Source of the DNA: Pseudomonas sp. MYb185
GTDB lineage: Bacteria; Pseudomonadota; Gammaproteobacteria; Pseudomonadales; Pseudomonadaceae
Length of the DNA: 64,000 bases
NCBI RefSeq assembly: GCF_002979975.1
Contig: NZ_PCQD01000001.1
Coordinates: forward strand, 124,001-188,000
Direction: 5' to 3'
Shown: one piece after another, positions 33,515-47,139 of the stretch
How the letters are laid out: each line of letters starts with the position of its first letter
Position numbering within the stretch: position 1 is the stretch's first letter
Notes under the pieces: generated by a model
Told to the model about the DNA's origin: nothing
Seen by the model: only the letters and a program-made list of their open reading frames with translations
Database searches by the model: none
Program-made: the position numbers and the translations under genes

Positions 33515-35650
33515 TCAGTTGTCGTCGGCATCGGCCTGTATGGCGGTCAGGGCGATAGTAAACACGATATCGTCGACCAGCGCACCCCGGGACAGATCAT
33601 TCACCGGCTTGCGCAGGCCCTGCAGCATGGGGCCGACGCTGATGACGTTGGCACTGCGCTGCACCGCCTTGTAGGTGGTGTTGCCGGTGTTCAGATCCGG
33701 GAAAATGAACACCGTGGCCTTGCCGGCGACCGGGCTGTCCGGCGCCTTCTGCTGGCCGACGCTGGCAATCGCGGCGGCATCATACTGGAGCGGACCGTCG
33801 ATCAACAGCCCCGGCTGTCGCTCGCGGGCCAGCCGGGTCGCTTCGCGGACCTTCTCCACGTCCACACCGGTGCCGGAGCTACCGGTCGAGTAGCTGATCA
33901 TCGCCACCCGCGGCGGAATGCCGAAGGCTTCGGCGGAGCGCGCGCTCTGGATGGCGATTTCCGCCAGCTCCTCGGCGTTGGGGTCGGGGTTGACGGCGCA
34001 GTCGCCATACACCAGTACCTGGTCGGGCAGCAGCATGAAGAATACCGAGGACACCAGACTGTAATTGGGCGCAGTCTTGATCAGCTGGAACGCCGGGCGG
34101 ATGGTGTTGGCGGTGGTATGGATGGCGCCGGAGACCAGGCCATCGACCTCATCCAGGGCCAGCATCATGGTGCCCATCACCACATTGTCCTCCAGTTGCT
34201 GCAGGGCCACCGGCGCGGTCAAACCGCGATCCTTGCGCAGCTCGACCATCGGCGCCACGTAGCTTTCACGGACCTGATCCGGGTCGATGATCTGCAGACC
34301 GTCGGGCAGGGTAATGTGGTGGGCGCGGGCGACGGCTTCCACCGCTTCGGGCTTGGCCAGCAGGATGCACTGGGCGATGCCCCGGCGCTGGCAGATGGCC
34401 GCTGCCTGGACGGTACGTGGCTCGTCGCCTTCCGGCAGCACGATGCGCTTGCCGGCCTGCTGCGCGCGGTTGACCAGATCGTAGCGGAACGCCGGAGGCG
34501 ACATGCGCCGCTCGCTGGGCTGACCACAGCGATGCTGTAGCCAGCCGTGGTCGATATGCGAGGCGACGAAGTCGGTGACCAGGGTGGCCCGCTCGCTGTC
34601 GTCGACCGGAATCTCGCGGTTCATGCGGTCCAGCTGCGAGGCGGTGGCGAAACTGCCGGTACCGACCAGGAAGATCGGCAGACCATTGTCCAGTGCCGGC
34701 TGGCAGAGCTGCATGACGCGCTCATCGGGCATGATGTCGCCGGTCAGCAGCAGCCCGGCCAGCGGGGTGCCGGACAGCGAGGCCAGGCTGCTGGAGATGA
34801 TGATGTCGTCGCGATCACCCGGCACCACCAGCAGGGTGCCGGGGCGATACAGGTGCAGGGTATTGGGCACGGTGCGGGCGCACAGGATGATGTCCAGCAC
34901 GCGACGCTGTTGCATTTCGCCGGGATGCAGGACTCTGGCATTGAGCAGCGCGGCGACGTCGGAGCTGCGCGGTGCGCTGAGCTCGTTCTGCCAGGGCACG
35001 CAGCCGATCAGGCGGAAGCCCTCGGTATCCAGCACCTTGGATTCCTGCTTGAGTGCGATGGCGTAGTCCTTGAGTGTGCGCTTGAGCTCGCTGCGATCGG
35101 TCGGCACATCACCACCCAGATCCAGGTCGCGCACCTTGTTGATGATCACCCCCAGCACCTTGGGGTCCTGCGGGCCGCCGAAGCCCTGGGCATGCAGTTC
35201 GACACGGTGGGCCAGGGTAGCCAGGTTGGCATCGTCCGGTGCGCTGACCAGGATCACGTCGGCATCCAGACTCTTGGCGATGTGCTGGTTGATGCGTGCG
35301 GCATAGGCAGCCTGGCGCGTTGGCACCATGCCTTCGACCACCACCACGTCGGCATCCCGGGCCGCTTCGCGGTAACGACTGACGATGTCTTCCAGTACCT
35401 CGTCCAGCTCGCCATTGGCCAGCCGCCGTTCCACCTCGGGCAGCGCCAGCGGGGTGGGTGGCTCCAGGCCCATGGTCCGGCTGATCAGGGCGGTGGAGCG
35501 CTCCGGACCATCATCGCCGGGATGCGGCTGGGCGATCGGCTTGAGAAAGTGGACGCGCAGGCCGTTGCGTTCGAGGGCGCGGATCAGGCCCAGGCTGACC
35601 GAGGTCAGGCCGACGCCGAATCCGGACGGTGCGAGAAAAAACGTATGCAT
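33515..35650 (-). CDS. pta: Phosphate acetyltransferase
   Basis: 711 residues, the long three-domain form. The N-terminal P-loop-like domain starts MHTFFLAPSGFGVGLTSVSLG, a DRTGG-type domain occupies the middle, and the C-terminal phosphate acetyl/butyryltransferase domain (about 390-711) carries ALDEVDGLVSGAIHTTANTI, SYSTGSSGTG and FIFPDLNTGNTTYKAVQRS. Pta interconverts acetyl-CoA and acetyl phosphate. ackA ends 3 bases upstream, so the two form an operon for acetate overflow and assimilation. Length and domain order are as in P. aeruginosa. Confidence 0.96.
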   Translation of the reverse strand: MHTFFLAPSGFGVGLTSVSLGLIRALERNGLRVHFLKPIAQPHPGDDGPERSTALISRTMGLEPPTPLALPEVERRLANGELDEVLEDIVSRYREAARDADVVVVEGMVPTRQAAYAARINQHIAKSLDADVILVSAPDDANLATLAHRVELHAQGFGGPQDPKVLGVIINKVRDLDLGGDVPTDRSELKRTLKDYAIALKQESKVLDTEGFRLIGCVPWQNELSAPRSSDVAALLNARVLHPGEMQQRRVLDIILCARTVPNTLHLYRPGTLLVVPGDRDDIIISSSLASLSGTPLAGLLLTGDIMPDERVMQLCQPALDNGLPIFLVGTGSFATASQLDRMNREIPVDDSERATLVTDFVASHIDHGWLQHRCGQPSERRMSPPAFRYDLVNRAQQAGKRIVLPEGDEPRTVQAAAICQRRGIAQCILLAKPEAVEAVARAHHITLPDGLQIIDPDQVRESYVAPMVELRKDRGLTAPVALQQLEDNVVMGTMMLALDEVDGLVSGAIHTTANTIRPAFQLIKTAPNYSLVSSVFFMLLPDQVLVYGDCAVNPDPNAEELAEIAIQSARSAEAFGIPPRVAMISYSTGSSGTGVDVEKVREATRLARERQPGLLIDGPLQYDAAAIASVGQQKAPDSPVAGKATVFIFPDLNTGNTTYKAVQRSANVISVGPMLQGLRKPVNDLSRGALVDDIVFTIALTAIQADADDN

Positions 35651-35653
35651 GAA

Positions 35654-36871
<1,218 letters not shown>

Positions 36872-37018
36872 GGTGCTCCACTATTCGTTCATTGAGGGGG
36901 AGAAAATCCTTGCCCAACTTATACCCCAGCCTCCAGCGTAGTGGAACCGCCCGTGCGTTTCCGCGTATTTGTGCGTAAACTGACAGCTCCCGAGCCCGAA
37001 AAAACACAGGATTTTTTT

Positions 37019-37504
37019 ATGCAGATTGCTGCCAACAAAGCCGTATCGATTGAATACACCCTGACCAACGATGCAGGCGAAGTACTGGATACTTCCACTG
37101 GCGGCGAGCCGCTGGTCTACCTGCATGGTGCGGGTAACATCATCCCCGGCCTGGAGCGGGAACTGGCCGGCAAACAGGTGGGTGACGCGCTGAAAGTGAC
37201 CATCGAGCCGGAAGACGCCTATGGCGAATTCAGTGCTGAACTGGTTGCCGTGCTGGGTCGCAACATGTTCGAAGGTGTCGACGAGCTGGAAGTGGGCATG
37301 CAGTTCCATGCCTCCGCACCGGATGGCGGCATGCAGATCGTCACCATCACCGCGCTGGAAGGTGATGAAGTCACCGTCGATGGCAACCATCCGCTGGCCG
37401 GTCAGCGCCTGACCTTCGAGGTCAAGGTCGCCGACATCCGTGAGGCCACCGAAGACGAGCTGGCCCATGGTCATATCCATGGCGAAGGTGGTGTGCACCA
37501 CTGA
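37019..37504 (+). CDS. slyD: FKBP-type peptidyl-prolyl isomerase SlyD-like
   Basis: 161 residues. The FKBP domain is split by the chaperone insert-in-flap domain, as in SlyD: VSIEYTLTNDAGEVLDTSTG, then YLHGAGNIIPGLERELAGKQ (active-site region, about 40-60), the flap insert around 70-130 (FEGVDELEVGMQFHA, VTVDGNHPLAGQ), and a short His-containing tail HGHIHGEGGVHH. The tail is much shorter and poorer in His/Cys than the nickel-binding tail of E. coli SlyD. Start ATG 37019 (MQIAANKAV) fits the family; CAGGATT lies just upstream. It folds proline-limited proteins in the cytoplasm. Confidence 0.92.
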   Translation: MQIAANKAVSIEYTLTNDAGEVLDTSTGGEPLVYLHGAGNIIPGLERELAGKQVGDALKVTIEPEDAYGEFSAELVAVLGRNMFEGVDELEVGMQFHASAPDGGMQIVTITALEGDEVTVDGNHPLAGQRLTFEVKVADIREATEDELAHGHIHGEGGVHH

Positions 37505-37522
37505 GGCGATAGCCTGCAGGTT

Positions 37523-37556
37523 GGAAGGCCGGTTCCCGCAAGGGGCCGGCCTTCTT
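37523..37556 (+). terminator. Rho-independent terminator of slyD
   Basis: GAAGGCCGG and CCGGCCTTC form the stem around TTCCCGCAAGGGG, which itself pairs, followed by TTCATTTG. It begins about 20 bases after the slyD stop codon. Confidence 0.85.
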
Positions 37557-37674
37557 CATTTGGGCGTTCTGATGGCAACGGTTTCTATCATGCCATCAAT
37601 CGCATCAATTCAGGTTCTGAACAGATATTCTGCCCGTATAGTGACCGTCCGAGATATTTTGCAGGAGTGAATCG

Positions 37675-38787
37675 ATGTCTGCGCATGCTAGCCCTCTGTT
37701 CGAGCCCGTGGTACTGGGTTCGCTGAGTCTTCCCAGCCGTCTGGTCATGGCCCCCATGACCCGCAATTTTTCGCCCAACGGCGTACCTACCGAGCAGGTG
37801 GTCGAATATTATCGTCGCCGCGCCGCGGCTGGCGTCGGACTGATCATCAGCGAGGGCACCACGGTTGGCCACTGCGCTGCCAACGGCTACCCGAACGTGC
37901 CGCGTTTCCATGGCGAGGATGCGCTGGCCGGATGGAAAAAGGTGGTTGACGCGGTGCATGCCGCCGGCGGCAAGTTCGCTCCGCAGCTGTGGCACGTGGG
38001 CAATGTGCGCCGCCTGGGCACCGAGCCTGACGGTACGGTGCCGGGCTATGGTCCGATGGACAAGCGCAAGGAAGACAAGCTGCTGGTGCACGGCATGACC
38101 CGTGACGATATCCAGGATGTGGTCAACGCCTTTGCCCAGGCGGCCCGGGACGCCAAGGCGATCGGCTGTGATGCCGTCGAGCTGCATGGCGCCCATGGTT
38201 ACCTGATCGACCAGTTCTTCTGGGAGGGCAGCAACCAGCGTGACGACGAATACGGCGGCAGCCTGGATAACCGCGGCCGCTTCGCCGTGGAGATCATCCG
38301 TGCTGTGCGCGCCGCGGTTGGTCCGGATTTTCCGATCATCTTCCGCTTCTCCCAGTGGAAGCAGCAGGACTACAGCGCCCGTCTGGTCGAGACGCCCGAA
38401 CTGCTGGAGCAATTTCTCACGCCGCTGGCCGAGGCGGGCGTGGATATCTTCCACTGTTCGCAGCGCCGCTACTGGGAACCGGAGTTCGAAGGGTCGCAAC
38501 TGAACCTGGCCGGATGGACCCGCAAGATCACCGGCAAGCCCTGCATCACCGTGGGCAGCGTCGGTCTGGACAGCGAGTTCCTCGAATACATGGTCAAGAC
38601 CGACAAGGTGGCCAAGACCGAAGCCAATATCGATGACCTGCTGCAGCGGCTCGAGGGTGGGGAATTCGATCTGGTGGCCGTCGGTCGTGCGCTGATCGTC
38701 GATCCGGACTGGCCAGCCAAGCTGCGTGCAGGGCGTTTCGATGAAGTGCTGCCCTACAGCCGCGAAGCCTTGAAGGAACTGGCGTAA
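37675..38787 (+). CDS. NADH:flavin oxidoreductase (Old Yellow Enzyme family)
   Basis: 370 residues forming an FMN TIM barrel. Signatures: LPSRLVMAPMTRN at about 19-31, PQLWHVGNVRR near 103-113, VELHGAHGYLIDQFFWEGSN and RDDEYGGSLDNRGRF near 180-210, and AVGRALIVDPDWPAKLRAG near 340. HGAH supplies the His pair that binds the substrate carbonyl or nitro group. Members reduce activated alkenes, nitroesters or N-ethylmaleimide with NAD(P)H. CAGGAG lies 6 bases before the ATG. It is a single gene with no divergent repressor such as NemR, so inducers are unknown. Confidence 0.94.
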   Translation: MSAHASPLFEPVVLGSLSLPSRLVMAPMTRNFSPNGVPTEQVVEYYRRRAAAGVGLIISEGTTVGHCAANGYPNVPRFHGEDALAGWKKVVDAVHAAGGKFAPQLWHVGNVRRLGTEPDGTVPGYGPMDKRKEDKLLVHGMTRDDIQDVVNAFAQAARDAKAIGCDAVELHGAHGYLIDQFFWEGSNQRDDEYGGSLDNRGRFAVEIIRAVRAAVGPDFPIIFRFSQWKQQDYSARLVETPELLEQFLTPLAEAGVDIFHCSQRRYWEPEFEGSQLNLAGWTRKITGKPCITVGSVGLDSEFLEYMVKTDKVAKTEANIDDLLQRLEGGEFDLVAVGRALIVDPDWPAKLRAGRFDEVLPYSREALKELA

Positions 38788-38805
38788 CGCCGGATGTTGC
38801 CCCGG

Positions 38806-40005
38806 CTATTTGCCGGGGACGACCTCGGACAATGGCCGCGGTGGGCTGCAGGAGCGCTGCAGATAGCCTTCGAAGCGCTGCAATACTGATGGCCAGCCCA
38901 GTTGGCAGGCGCGGTGCCGGGCATGCATGCGGATACCGCGGCGGCCTTCGGTGTCGCTGACCAGCCAGCGCAGGTTGTCCAGAAACAGCTCTTCATGTGC
39001 CGGCGGGGCAAGGCAGCCGCTGTAGCGGTCGCGGATATGCTGGTGGGCGGCGGCGGTGTCGAAGGCATTCACCGCCAGCCCCGAGGCCATGGCCTCGGTC
39101 ACCACGTTGCCGAAGGTTTCCGTCAGGCTCGGGAAGATGAACACATCGGCGCTGGCATAGGCCGCAGCCAGTTCGGCACCGCCCAGGGCGCCGGTGAAAC
39201 GGGCCTCGGGCATGTCCCTTTCCAGCGACGGGCGCAGCGGGCCATCGCCTACCACCACCATGTGCAGGCGCACGCCGGTCGGCTGGTTCTCCCGCAGGGT
39301 CTGCCAACTGCGCTGCAACAGTTGCAGGTTCTTTTCCGCCGCCAGGCGTCCTACATGCAGCAACACGATATCGGTATTGCCCGCGCCCCAGCGGCGGCGC
39401 AGTTCGGCATCGCGGTGCGCGGGATGATACCGCTCGCAATCCACGCCACGCCCCAGCAGCATCAGATTGTTGATGCCCAGGCGCGACAGTTCCCGTTGTT
39501 GGGTGTTGCTGGCGGTCAGGGTCAACAGGGTCTGGTTGTGAAACCAGCGCAGATAGGCCACTACAGGACGATAGAGCAGGCTGACCCGGTAATGCTCGCT
39601 GTACTGCTGGAAGTTGGTATGAAAGCCGCTGATGACCGGAATGCTCAGCTGGCGTGCAGCGCGCAGCGCCGACCAGCCCAACGGCCCTTCGGTGGCCAGG
39701 TAGATGGTATCGGGGCGGCTCTTGCGCCAGTGGGCCAGCAACCGCCGGTAGGCCGGCAGGCCGAACTGCAGCTGGCGGTATCCGGGGATGGGCAGGCCGC
39801 GCACCAGCAGTTCCTCCAGCGGGCCGTTATCGGCCAGGCCGACCGTTTCGCCGGGTTGGGCAGGGCGTACCAGCTGGATCCGATTGTTGTTCTGCAGCAG
39901 CCCATCACACAGGCGGCCGAGGGTATTGGCCACGCCATTGACCTGGGGCCGCCAGGTTTCGGTGACCAGGGCATAGTGGCGGTTATGGAAGCTGAGTGTC
40001 GTCAT
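38806..40005 (-). CDS. Glycosyltransferase family 4 protein
   Basis: 399 residues with the two-Rossmann GT-B layout. The N-terminal ALVTETWRPQVNGVANTLGRL is typical of the MgtA/PimB-like group of GT4 enzymes; the C-terminal nucleotide-sugar site is in ADVFIFPSLTETFGNVVTEAMASG with the E-x7-E pair. HVGRLAAEKN near 215 is the usual strand after the hinge. Related pseudomonad enzymes glycosylate diacylglycerol or mannolipids; glucosyl-lipid synthesis under phosphate limitation is one known role but is only inferred here. A GC-rich hairpin (38800-38818) overlaps the last codons and the end of the convergent OYE gene, and may stop both transcripts. Confidence 0.92.
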   Translation of the reverse strand: MTTLSFHNRHYALVTETWRPQVNGVANTLGRLCDGLLQNNNRIQLVRPAQPGETVGLADNGPLEELLVRGLPIPGYRQLQFGLPAYRRLLAHWRKSRPDTIYLATEGPLGWSALRAARQLSIPVISGFHTNFQQYSEHYRVSLLYRPVVAYLRWFHNQTLLTLTASNTQQRELSRLGINNLMLLGRGVDCERYHPAHRDAELRRRWGAGNTDIVLLHVGRLAAEKNLQLLQRSWQTLRENQPTGVRLHMVVVGDGPLRPSLERDMPEARFTGALGGAELAAAYASADVFIFPSLTETFGNVVTEAMASGLAVNAFDTAAAHQHIRDRYSGCLAPPAHEELFLDNLRWLVSDTEGRRGIRMHARHRACQLGWPSVLQRFEGYLQRSCSPPRPLSEVVPGK

Positions 40006-40059
40006 GACACCCAGTATGGTTGCCCTTGGTGATCGCGTTGTTACCGGGATATGACCGAT

Positions 40060-40809
40060 TTATGGCAGTGGCGGCCGGCCGGGACCTTCCCGCACCCACA
40101 GCAGCGTGGAGCCGGCTACCGCCGAGGGCATCACCAGCAGGTTGACCAGCGGAATCAGCATACCGATGTACACCGGCAGGCCGAACCCCAGCGACAGTCC
40201 CCGGCGGCCGCGCATCCAGCGCAGCATATCGATGAAGCCGACCTGATCGTTGTCGGCCTGATAGTCGATGTACTGCACCGCCATCATCCACACCCCGAAT
40301 ACCAGTAGCAGGGGCGAAGCTACCAGGTTCACCACCGGCACCAGCGTCAGCAGCAACAGCCCCAGCAGGCGCGGCAGGTAGTAGCCGATCTTGCGGCATT
40401 CACGGCCCAGGCTGCGCGGCACCACCATCACGATGTCCTGCCAACTGGTCGGCGGGCTGACCAGGCCACGTTCCTGCTCGGCGATCTTCTCCGCCAGGAA
40501 ACCATAAAAGGGTGACGCAATCAGGTTGGCGAGCATGCTGAAACCGAAGAACAGCACCAGCAATACCACCAGCGCGAACAGTGGCCACAGCAGCCACTCG
40601 ACGAAGCCGGCCCATTCCGGCAGATGCGGCATCAGCCGGTCCATCCAGTAATTGAACTGGCGGGCACCCCAGCCGATCAGCGCCATGAACAGCGTCAGAT
40701 TGAGCACCAATGGGATGACCAGAAAACGCCGCAACCCCGGTTGGCGAATGCGTTGCCAGCCTTCGCGCAAATATCCGGAGCCACGCAGGGGAGCCAGTGG
40801 ATGTGTCAT
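40060..40809 (-). CDS. cysZ: Sulfate transporter CysZ
   Basis: 249 residues with four hydrophobic segments, the known topology of CysZ (E. coli 253). The N-terminal GSGYLREGWQRIRQPGLRRFLVIPL and the FWLLWPLFALVVLLVLFFGFSMLANLIASPFYGFLAEKI-like region (about 75-110, here WLLWPLFALVVLL...) are recognisable family blocks, as is RRGLSLGFGLPVYIGMLIPLVN near 210. CysZ mediates proton-coupled sulfate and sulfite entry for cysteine synthesis. AGGA stands 6 bases before the ATG. It follows no other gene on its strand and diverges from trxB across 298 bases. Confidence 0.93.
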   Translation of the reverse strand: MTHPLAPLRGSGYLREGWQRIRQPGLRRFLVIPLVLNLTLFMALIGWGARQFNYWMDRLMPHLPEWAGFVEWLLWPLFALVVLLVLFFGFSMLANLIASPFYGFLAEKIAEQERGLVSPPTSWQDIVMVVPRSLGRECRKIGYYLPRLLGLLLLTLVPVVNLVASPLLLVFGVWMMAVQYIDYQADNDQVGFIDMLRWMRGRRGLSLGFGLPVYIGMLIPLVNLLVMPSAVAGSTLLWVREGPGRPPLP

Positions 40810-42055
<1,246 letters not shown>

Positions 42056-42108
42056 TACGTCGGGATCATCGTCATCAGTGTCCGGGATGCCGTCATCCCC
42101 AAAACTCC

Positions 42109-42236
42109 GTCATCCTTCGCGAAGGAAGGATCCACCGGTCGCTCCGAGTTAGCCGGAACGCTGGAACTTCGGCTTCGGCTTCGGCTTCCTGCGTCGCTCT
42201 AACTCTGCATCCATGCAGTCGTGCGCCGAGGATGAC
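42109..42236. repeat. Nested long palindrome with CTTCGG hexamer repeats
   Basis: The 42056-42414 gap holds no gene but a layered inverted repeat. GTCATCC (42109-42115) opposes GGATGAC (42230-42236), and inside it GAGTTAG (42146-42152) opposes CTAACTC (42199-42205). The loop carries three tandem CTTCGG hexamers (about 42166-42187). A perfect 12-bp palindrome CCTTCGCGAAGG lies at 42114-42125. The structure resembles a small REP/BIME-like or MITE-like element; no transposase is nearby. Confidence 0.6.
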
Positions 42237-42350
42237 AGTGTGGAGAGGGCTCCATCAGTGCCAGGCCAGGCGTTTCGGACTACGATGAGGATGGCAGGAC
42301 ACCCAGGCTCGTTTGTTCTGAAAAGGGGAAAAAGTCGGGATTCTGGACAC

Positions 42351-42376
42351 AAAAAACCGGCTCGAGGCCGGTTTTG
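42351..42376 (-). terminator. Rho-independent terminator of tRNA-Leu
   Basis: AACCGGC and GCCGGTT pair around CTCGAG, with an A tract on the left (T tract on the minus strand) and TTTTG on the right. It lies about 40 bases past the tRNA 3' end on the minus strand and can act in both directions. Confidence 0.85.
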
Positions 42377-42414
42377 TCATGCTTGCCACTCTGTATGCGC
42401 CATTCATTGCTGAA

Positions 42415-42501
42415 TGGTGCCTCGGGGGAGAATCGAACTCCCACTCTGTCACCAGAAGCGGATTTTGAATCCGCCGCGTCTACCAATTCCGCCACCGAGG
42501 C
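42415..42501 (-). tRNA. tRNA-Leu (anticodon CAA)
   Basis: 87 bases on the minus strand with encoded CCA. The acceptor arm GCCTCGG pairs with CCGAGGC, D-arm GGCGGAATTGGTAGACGC is standard for class II tRNA, and the anticodon loop TTCAAAA sits on a GCGGA/TCCGC stem, giving CAA. The long variable arm and GTTCGATTC T-loop are present. It reads UUG codons. It lies alone, divergent from queA, with its own terminator. Confidence 0.97.
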
Positions 42502-42621
42502 TTTCTGCAAGCCGCGCGGAGTATACGGAGCGTTGGCCGTTCAGGTCAATGGTTTGCATGGCCGAAAAGGCTGATTTCCGCTACCATATGCGCCCTTTTC
42601 GTCATGCCGGAAATCTTTTCT

Positions 42622-44795
<2,174 letters not shown>

Positions 44796-44853
44796 ATAGC
44801 GGTCAGGAAGCCCCATTATTTTTTCTTGCGAGTATATAAAACAGGAGTTTTAC

Positions 44854-45189
44854 ATGAGTTTCTTCATCCCCACCGCTATGGCCCAAACCGCAGGCGCCGC
44901 TCCGGCTGCTGGTTTCGATCCGATGAGCCTGATCTTCCTGGTCGGCTTCGTGGTCATCTTCTATCTGATGATCTGGCGTCCCCAGGCCAAGCGCGCCAAG
45001 GATCACAAGAACCTGATCGGCAGCCTGAGCACTGGAGACGAGGTGGTCACCAACGGCGGCATCCTCGGCAAGATCAAGAAGGTCACCGATGAATTCGTGG
45101 TACTGGAAGTCAGCGAGGGCCAGGAGCTCAAGTTCCAGAAGGCCGCCATTGTCGCTGCGCTGCCCAAGGGCACGCTGAAAGCCATCTAA
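44854..45189 (+). CDS. yajC: Preprotein translocase accessory subunit YajC
   Basis: 111 residues with a single transmembrane helix at about 27-46 (SLIFLVGFVVIFYLMIWRPQ), followed by the conserved RPQAKRAKDHKNLIGSLSTGDEVVTNGGILGKI block. YajC joins SecD and SecF in the accessory complex of the Sec translocon. CAGGAG is about 8 bases before the ATG. It is 58 bases after tgt and 58 bases before secD, all on one strand, the conserved tgt-yajC-secDF order. Confidence 0.95.
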   Translation: MSFFIPTAMAQTAGAAPAAGFDPMSLIFLVGFVVIFYLMIWRPQAKRAKDHKNLIGSLSTGDEVVTNGGILGKIKKVTDEFVVLEVSEGQELKFQKAAIVAALPKGTLKAI

Positions 45190-45247
45190 ACCTTCCAAGA
45201 CTTGTATCCGGGCGCGTTCAGCGCCCGGATCACTATCGGGCCCTGAC

Positions 45248-47128
45248 ATGCTCAATCGTTACCCTTTGTGGAAATATCTGCTTATCGTGGCCGTGCTCGC
45301 GCTTGGCCTGATATACGCAACACCCAACCTGTATCCCGATGATCCGGCGATCCAGATCTCCGGCATCAGCTCCACGCAAACCGTCGAGCAGAGCGATCTG
45401 GCGCGTATCGAGCGGGCGCTGAACGAAGCCGGTATCGCCACCAAGGGTGTCGAGCTCAGCGATAATGCCAGCTCCGGCCTGGTGCGCCTGACCGATCTGG
45501 AAGACCAGTTGCCAGCGCAGGACATCGTGCGCCGCGCACTGGGCAACGAATTCGTGGTGGCGCAGAACCTGGCGGCGACCACGCCCAACTGGCTGCTGAA
45601 TATCGGCGCTGGCCCGATGAAGCTCGGCCTGGACCTGGCTGGTGGTGTGCACTTCCTGCTGGAAGTGGACATGGAGAAGGCCATCGAGGCCCGCATCAAT
45701 GTCTACGACAGCGAGCTGCGTACCCTGTTTCGCAGCGAACGCATTCGCTACCGCAGCCTGCCCAAGCAGGGTAACGTCCTGCAGTTCGGCTTCACCGACG
45801 GCGCTGATCTGAGTGCCGCGCAGCGGCAGATCGCCAGCAAGTACAACGAATTCCAGGTGACCACCACGCGCCGCGACAATATGGACGTGATGCGCCTGGC
45901 CCTGACCGATGCGAAGATGACCGAGATCCGCGAGTACTCGGTGCGCCAGAACCTGACCACGGTACGCAACCGGGTCAACGAACTGGGCGTGGCCGAGCCG
46001 CTGGTCCAGCGCCAGGGTGCCAACCGTATCGTCGTCGAGCTGCCCGGGGTGCAGGACACTGCCGAGGCCAAGCGAATTCTCGGCAAGACCGCCAACCTCG
46101 AGTTCCGTCTGGCGGCCGAGCCCAATGCGCCACGCGCCACCGTCGAAACCTTCGAGTTCCGTGACGGCATTGGCCGCCCGGCGGCGGATGTCGAGCGCAG
46201 CATCATCCTCACCGGGGACCAGGTCACCGATGCCCAGTCCAACTTCGACGAGAATGGCAGCCCGCAGGTGAACATCCGCCTGGATGGGCATGGCGGCGAG
46301 CTGATGACCCGTGCCACGCGCAACAATGTTGGTCGCGGCATGGCGGTGCTGTTCATCGAGCAGCGCGAAGTGCCGCAGACGGTGATGCAGGAAGTCGACG
46401 GCATGATGCAGGAAGTGACGGTGCCGACCTTCGTCGAAGAGAAGACGATCATCAGTCTGGCGACCATCCAGAGCACCCTGGGCAACCAGTTCCGCATCAC
46501 CGGTCTGGGTTCGCCGGCTGAAGCCTCCGAACTGGCCCTGCTGCTGCGTGCCGGTGGCCTGGCTGCACCGATGTACTTTGCCGAGGAACGCACCATCGGG
46601 CCAAGCCTGGGCGCCGAGAACATTGCCAATGGTATCGCTGCCACTCAGTTGGGCTTCATCCTGGCCATGCTGTTCATGGTAGTGGTCTACCGCGGCTTTG
46701 GTTTCCTGGCCAGTGTCGCGCTGAGTTTCAACCTGGTGTTGCTGCTGGCGCTGATGTCGCTGCTGGGGGCGACCCTGACGCTGCCGGGTATTGCCGGTAT
46801 CGTGTTGACCCTGGGTATGGCGATCGACGCCAACGTGCTGATCTTTGCCCGGGTGCGTGAAGAGCTGGCGGCCGGCTCCTCGGCGCAGCGCGCCATCCAT
46901 GAGGGCTTCGACAAGGCCTTCACTGCCATTCTCGACAGTAACCTGACCACCCTGCTGGTAGGGATCATCCTGTTCGCCATGGGCTCGGGCCCGATCAAGG
47001 GTTTCGCCGTTACCCTGTCGCTGGGCATCGTGACTTCGCTGTTCAGTGCCATCCTGGTAACCCGCGCGTTGATCAACCTGTTCCTTGGTGGGCGTACCAG
47101 TAAAACGCTCAGCAAGCTGTGGCTGTGA
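45248..47128 (+). CDS. secD: Protein translocase subunit SecD
   Basis: 626 residues, matching the family (E. coli 615). TM1 is at about 8-26, then the large periplasmic P1 domain with LDLAGGVHFLLEVD near 117-131, and five more helices in the C-terminal third, including NGIAATQLGFILAMLFMVVVYR, GIAGIVLTLGMAIDANVLIFARVREEL (the conserved GMAIDANVLIFER-type motif with proton-conducting Asp) and GSGPIKGFAVTLSLGIVTSLFSA. It uses the proton gradient to pull exported proteins to the periplasm. It is 11 bases upstream of secF. Confidence 0.97.
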   Translation: MLNRYPLWKYLLIVAVLALGLIYATPNLYPDDPAIQISGISSTQTVEQSDLARIERALNEAGIATKGVELSDNASSGLVRLTDLEDQLPAQDIVRRALGNEFVVAQNLAATTPNWLLNIGAGPMKLGLDLAGGVHFLLEVDMEKAIEARINVYDSELRTLFRSERIRYRSLPKQGNVLQFGFTDGADLSAAQRQIASKYNEFQVTTTRRDNMDVMRLALTDAKMTEIREYSVRQNLTTVRNRVNELGVAEPLVQRQGANRIVVELPGVQDTAEAKRILGKTANLEFRLAAEPNAPRATVETFEFRDGIGRPAADVERSIILTGDQVTDAQSNFDENGSPQVNIRLDGHGGELMTRATRNNVGRGMAVLFIEQREVPQTVMQEVDGMMQEVTVPTFVEEKTIISLATIQSTLGNQFRITGLGSPAEASELALLLRAGGLAAPMYFAEERTIGPSLGAENIANGIAATQLGFILAMLFMVVVYRGFGFLASVALSFNLVLLLALMSLLGATLTLPGIAGIVLTLGMAIDANVLIFARVREELAAGSSAQRAIHEGFDKAFTAILDSNLTTLLVGIILFAMGSGPIKGFAVTLSLGIVTSLFSAILVTRALINLFLGGRTSKTLSKLWL

Positions 47129-47139
47129 GGAGTCATCTG

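Noticed and set aside
42280-42510. Open frames covering the tRNA-Leu region
   Set aside because: They cross the tRNA and its terminator, so they are chance frames.
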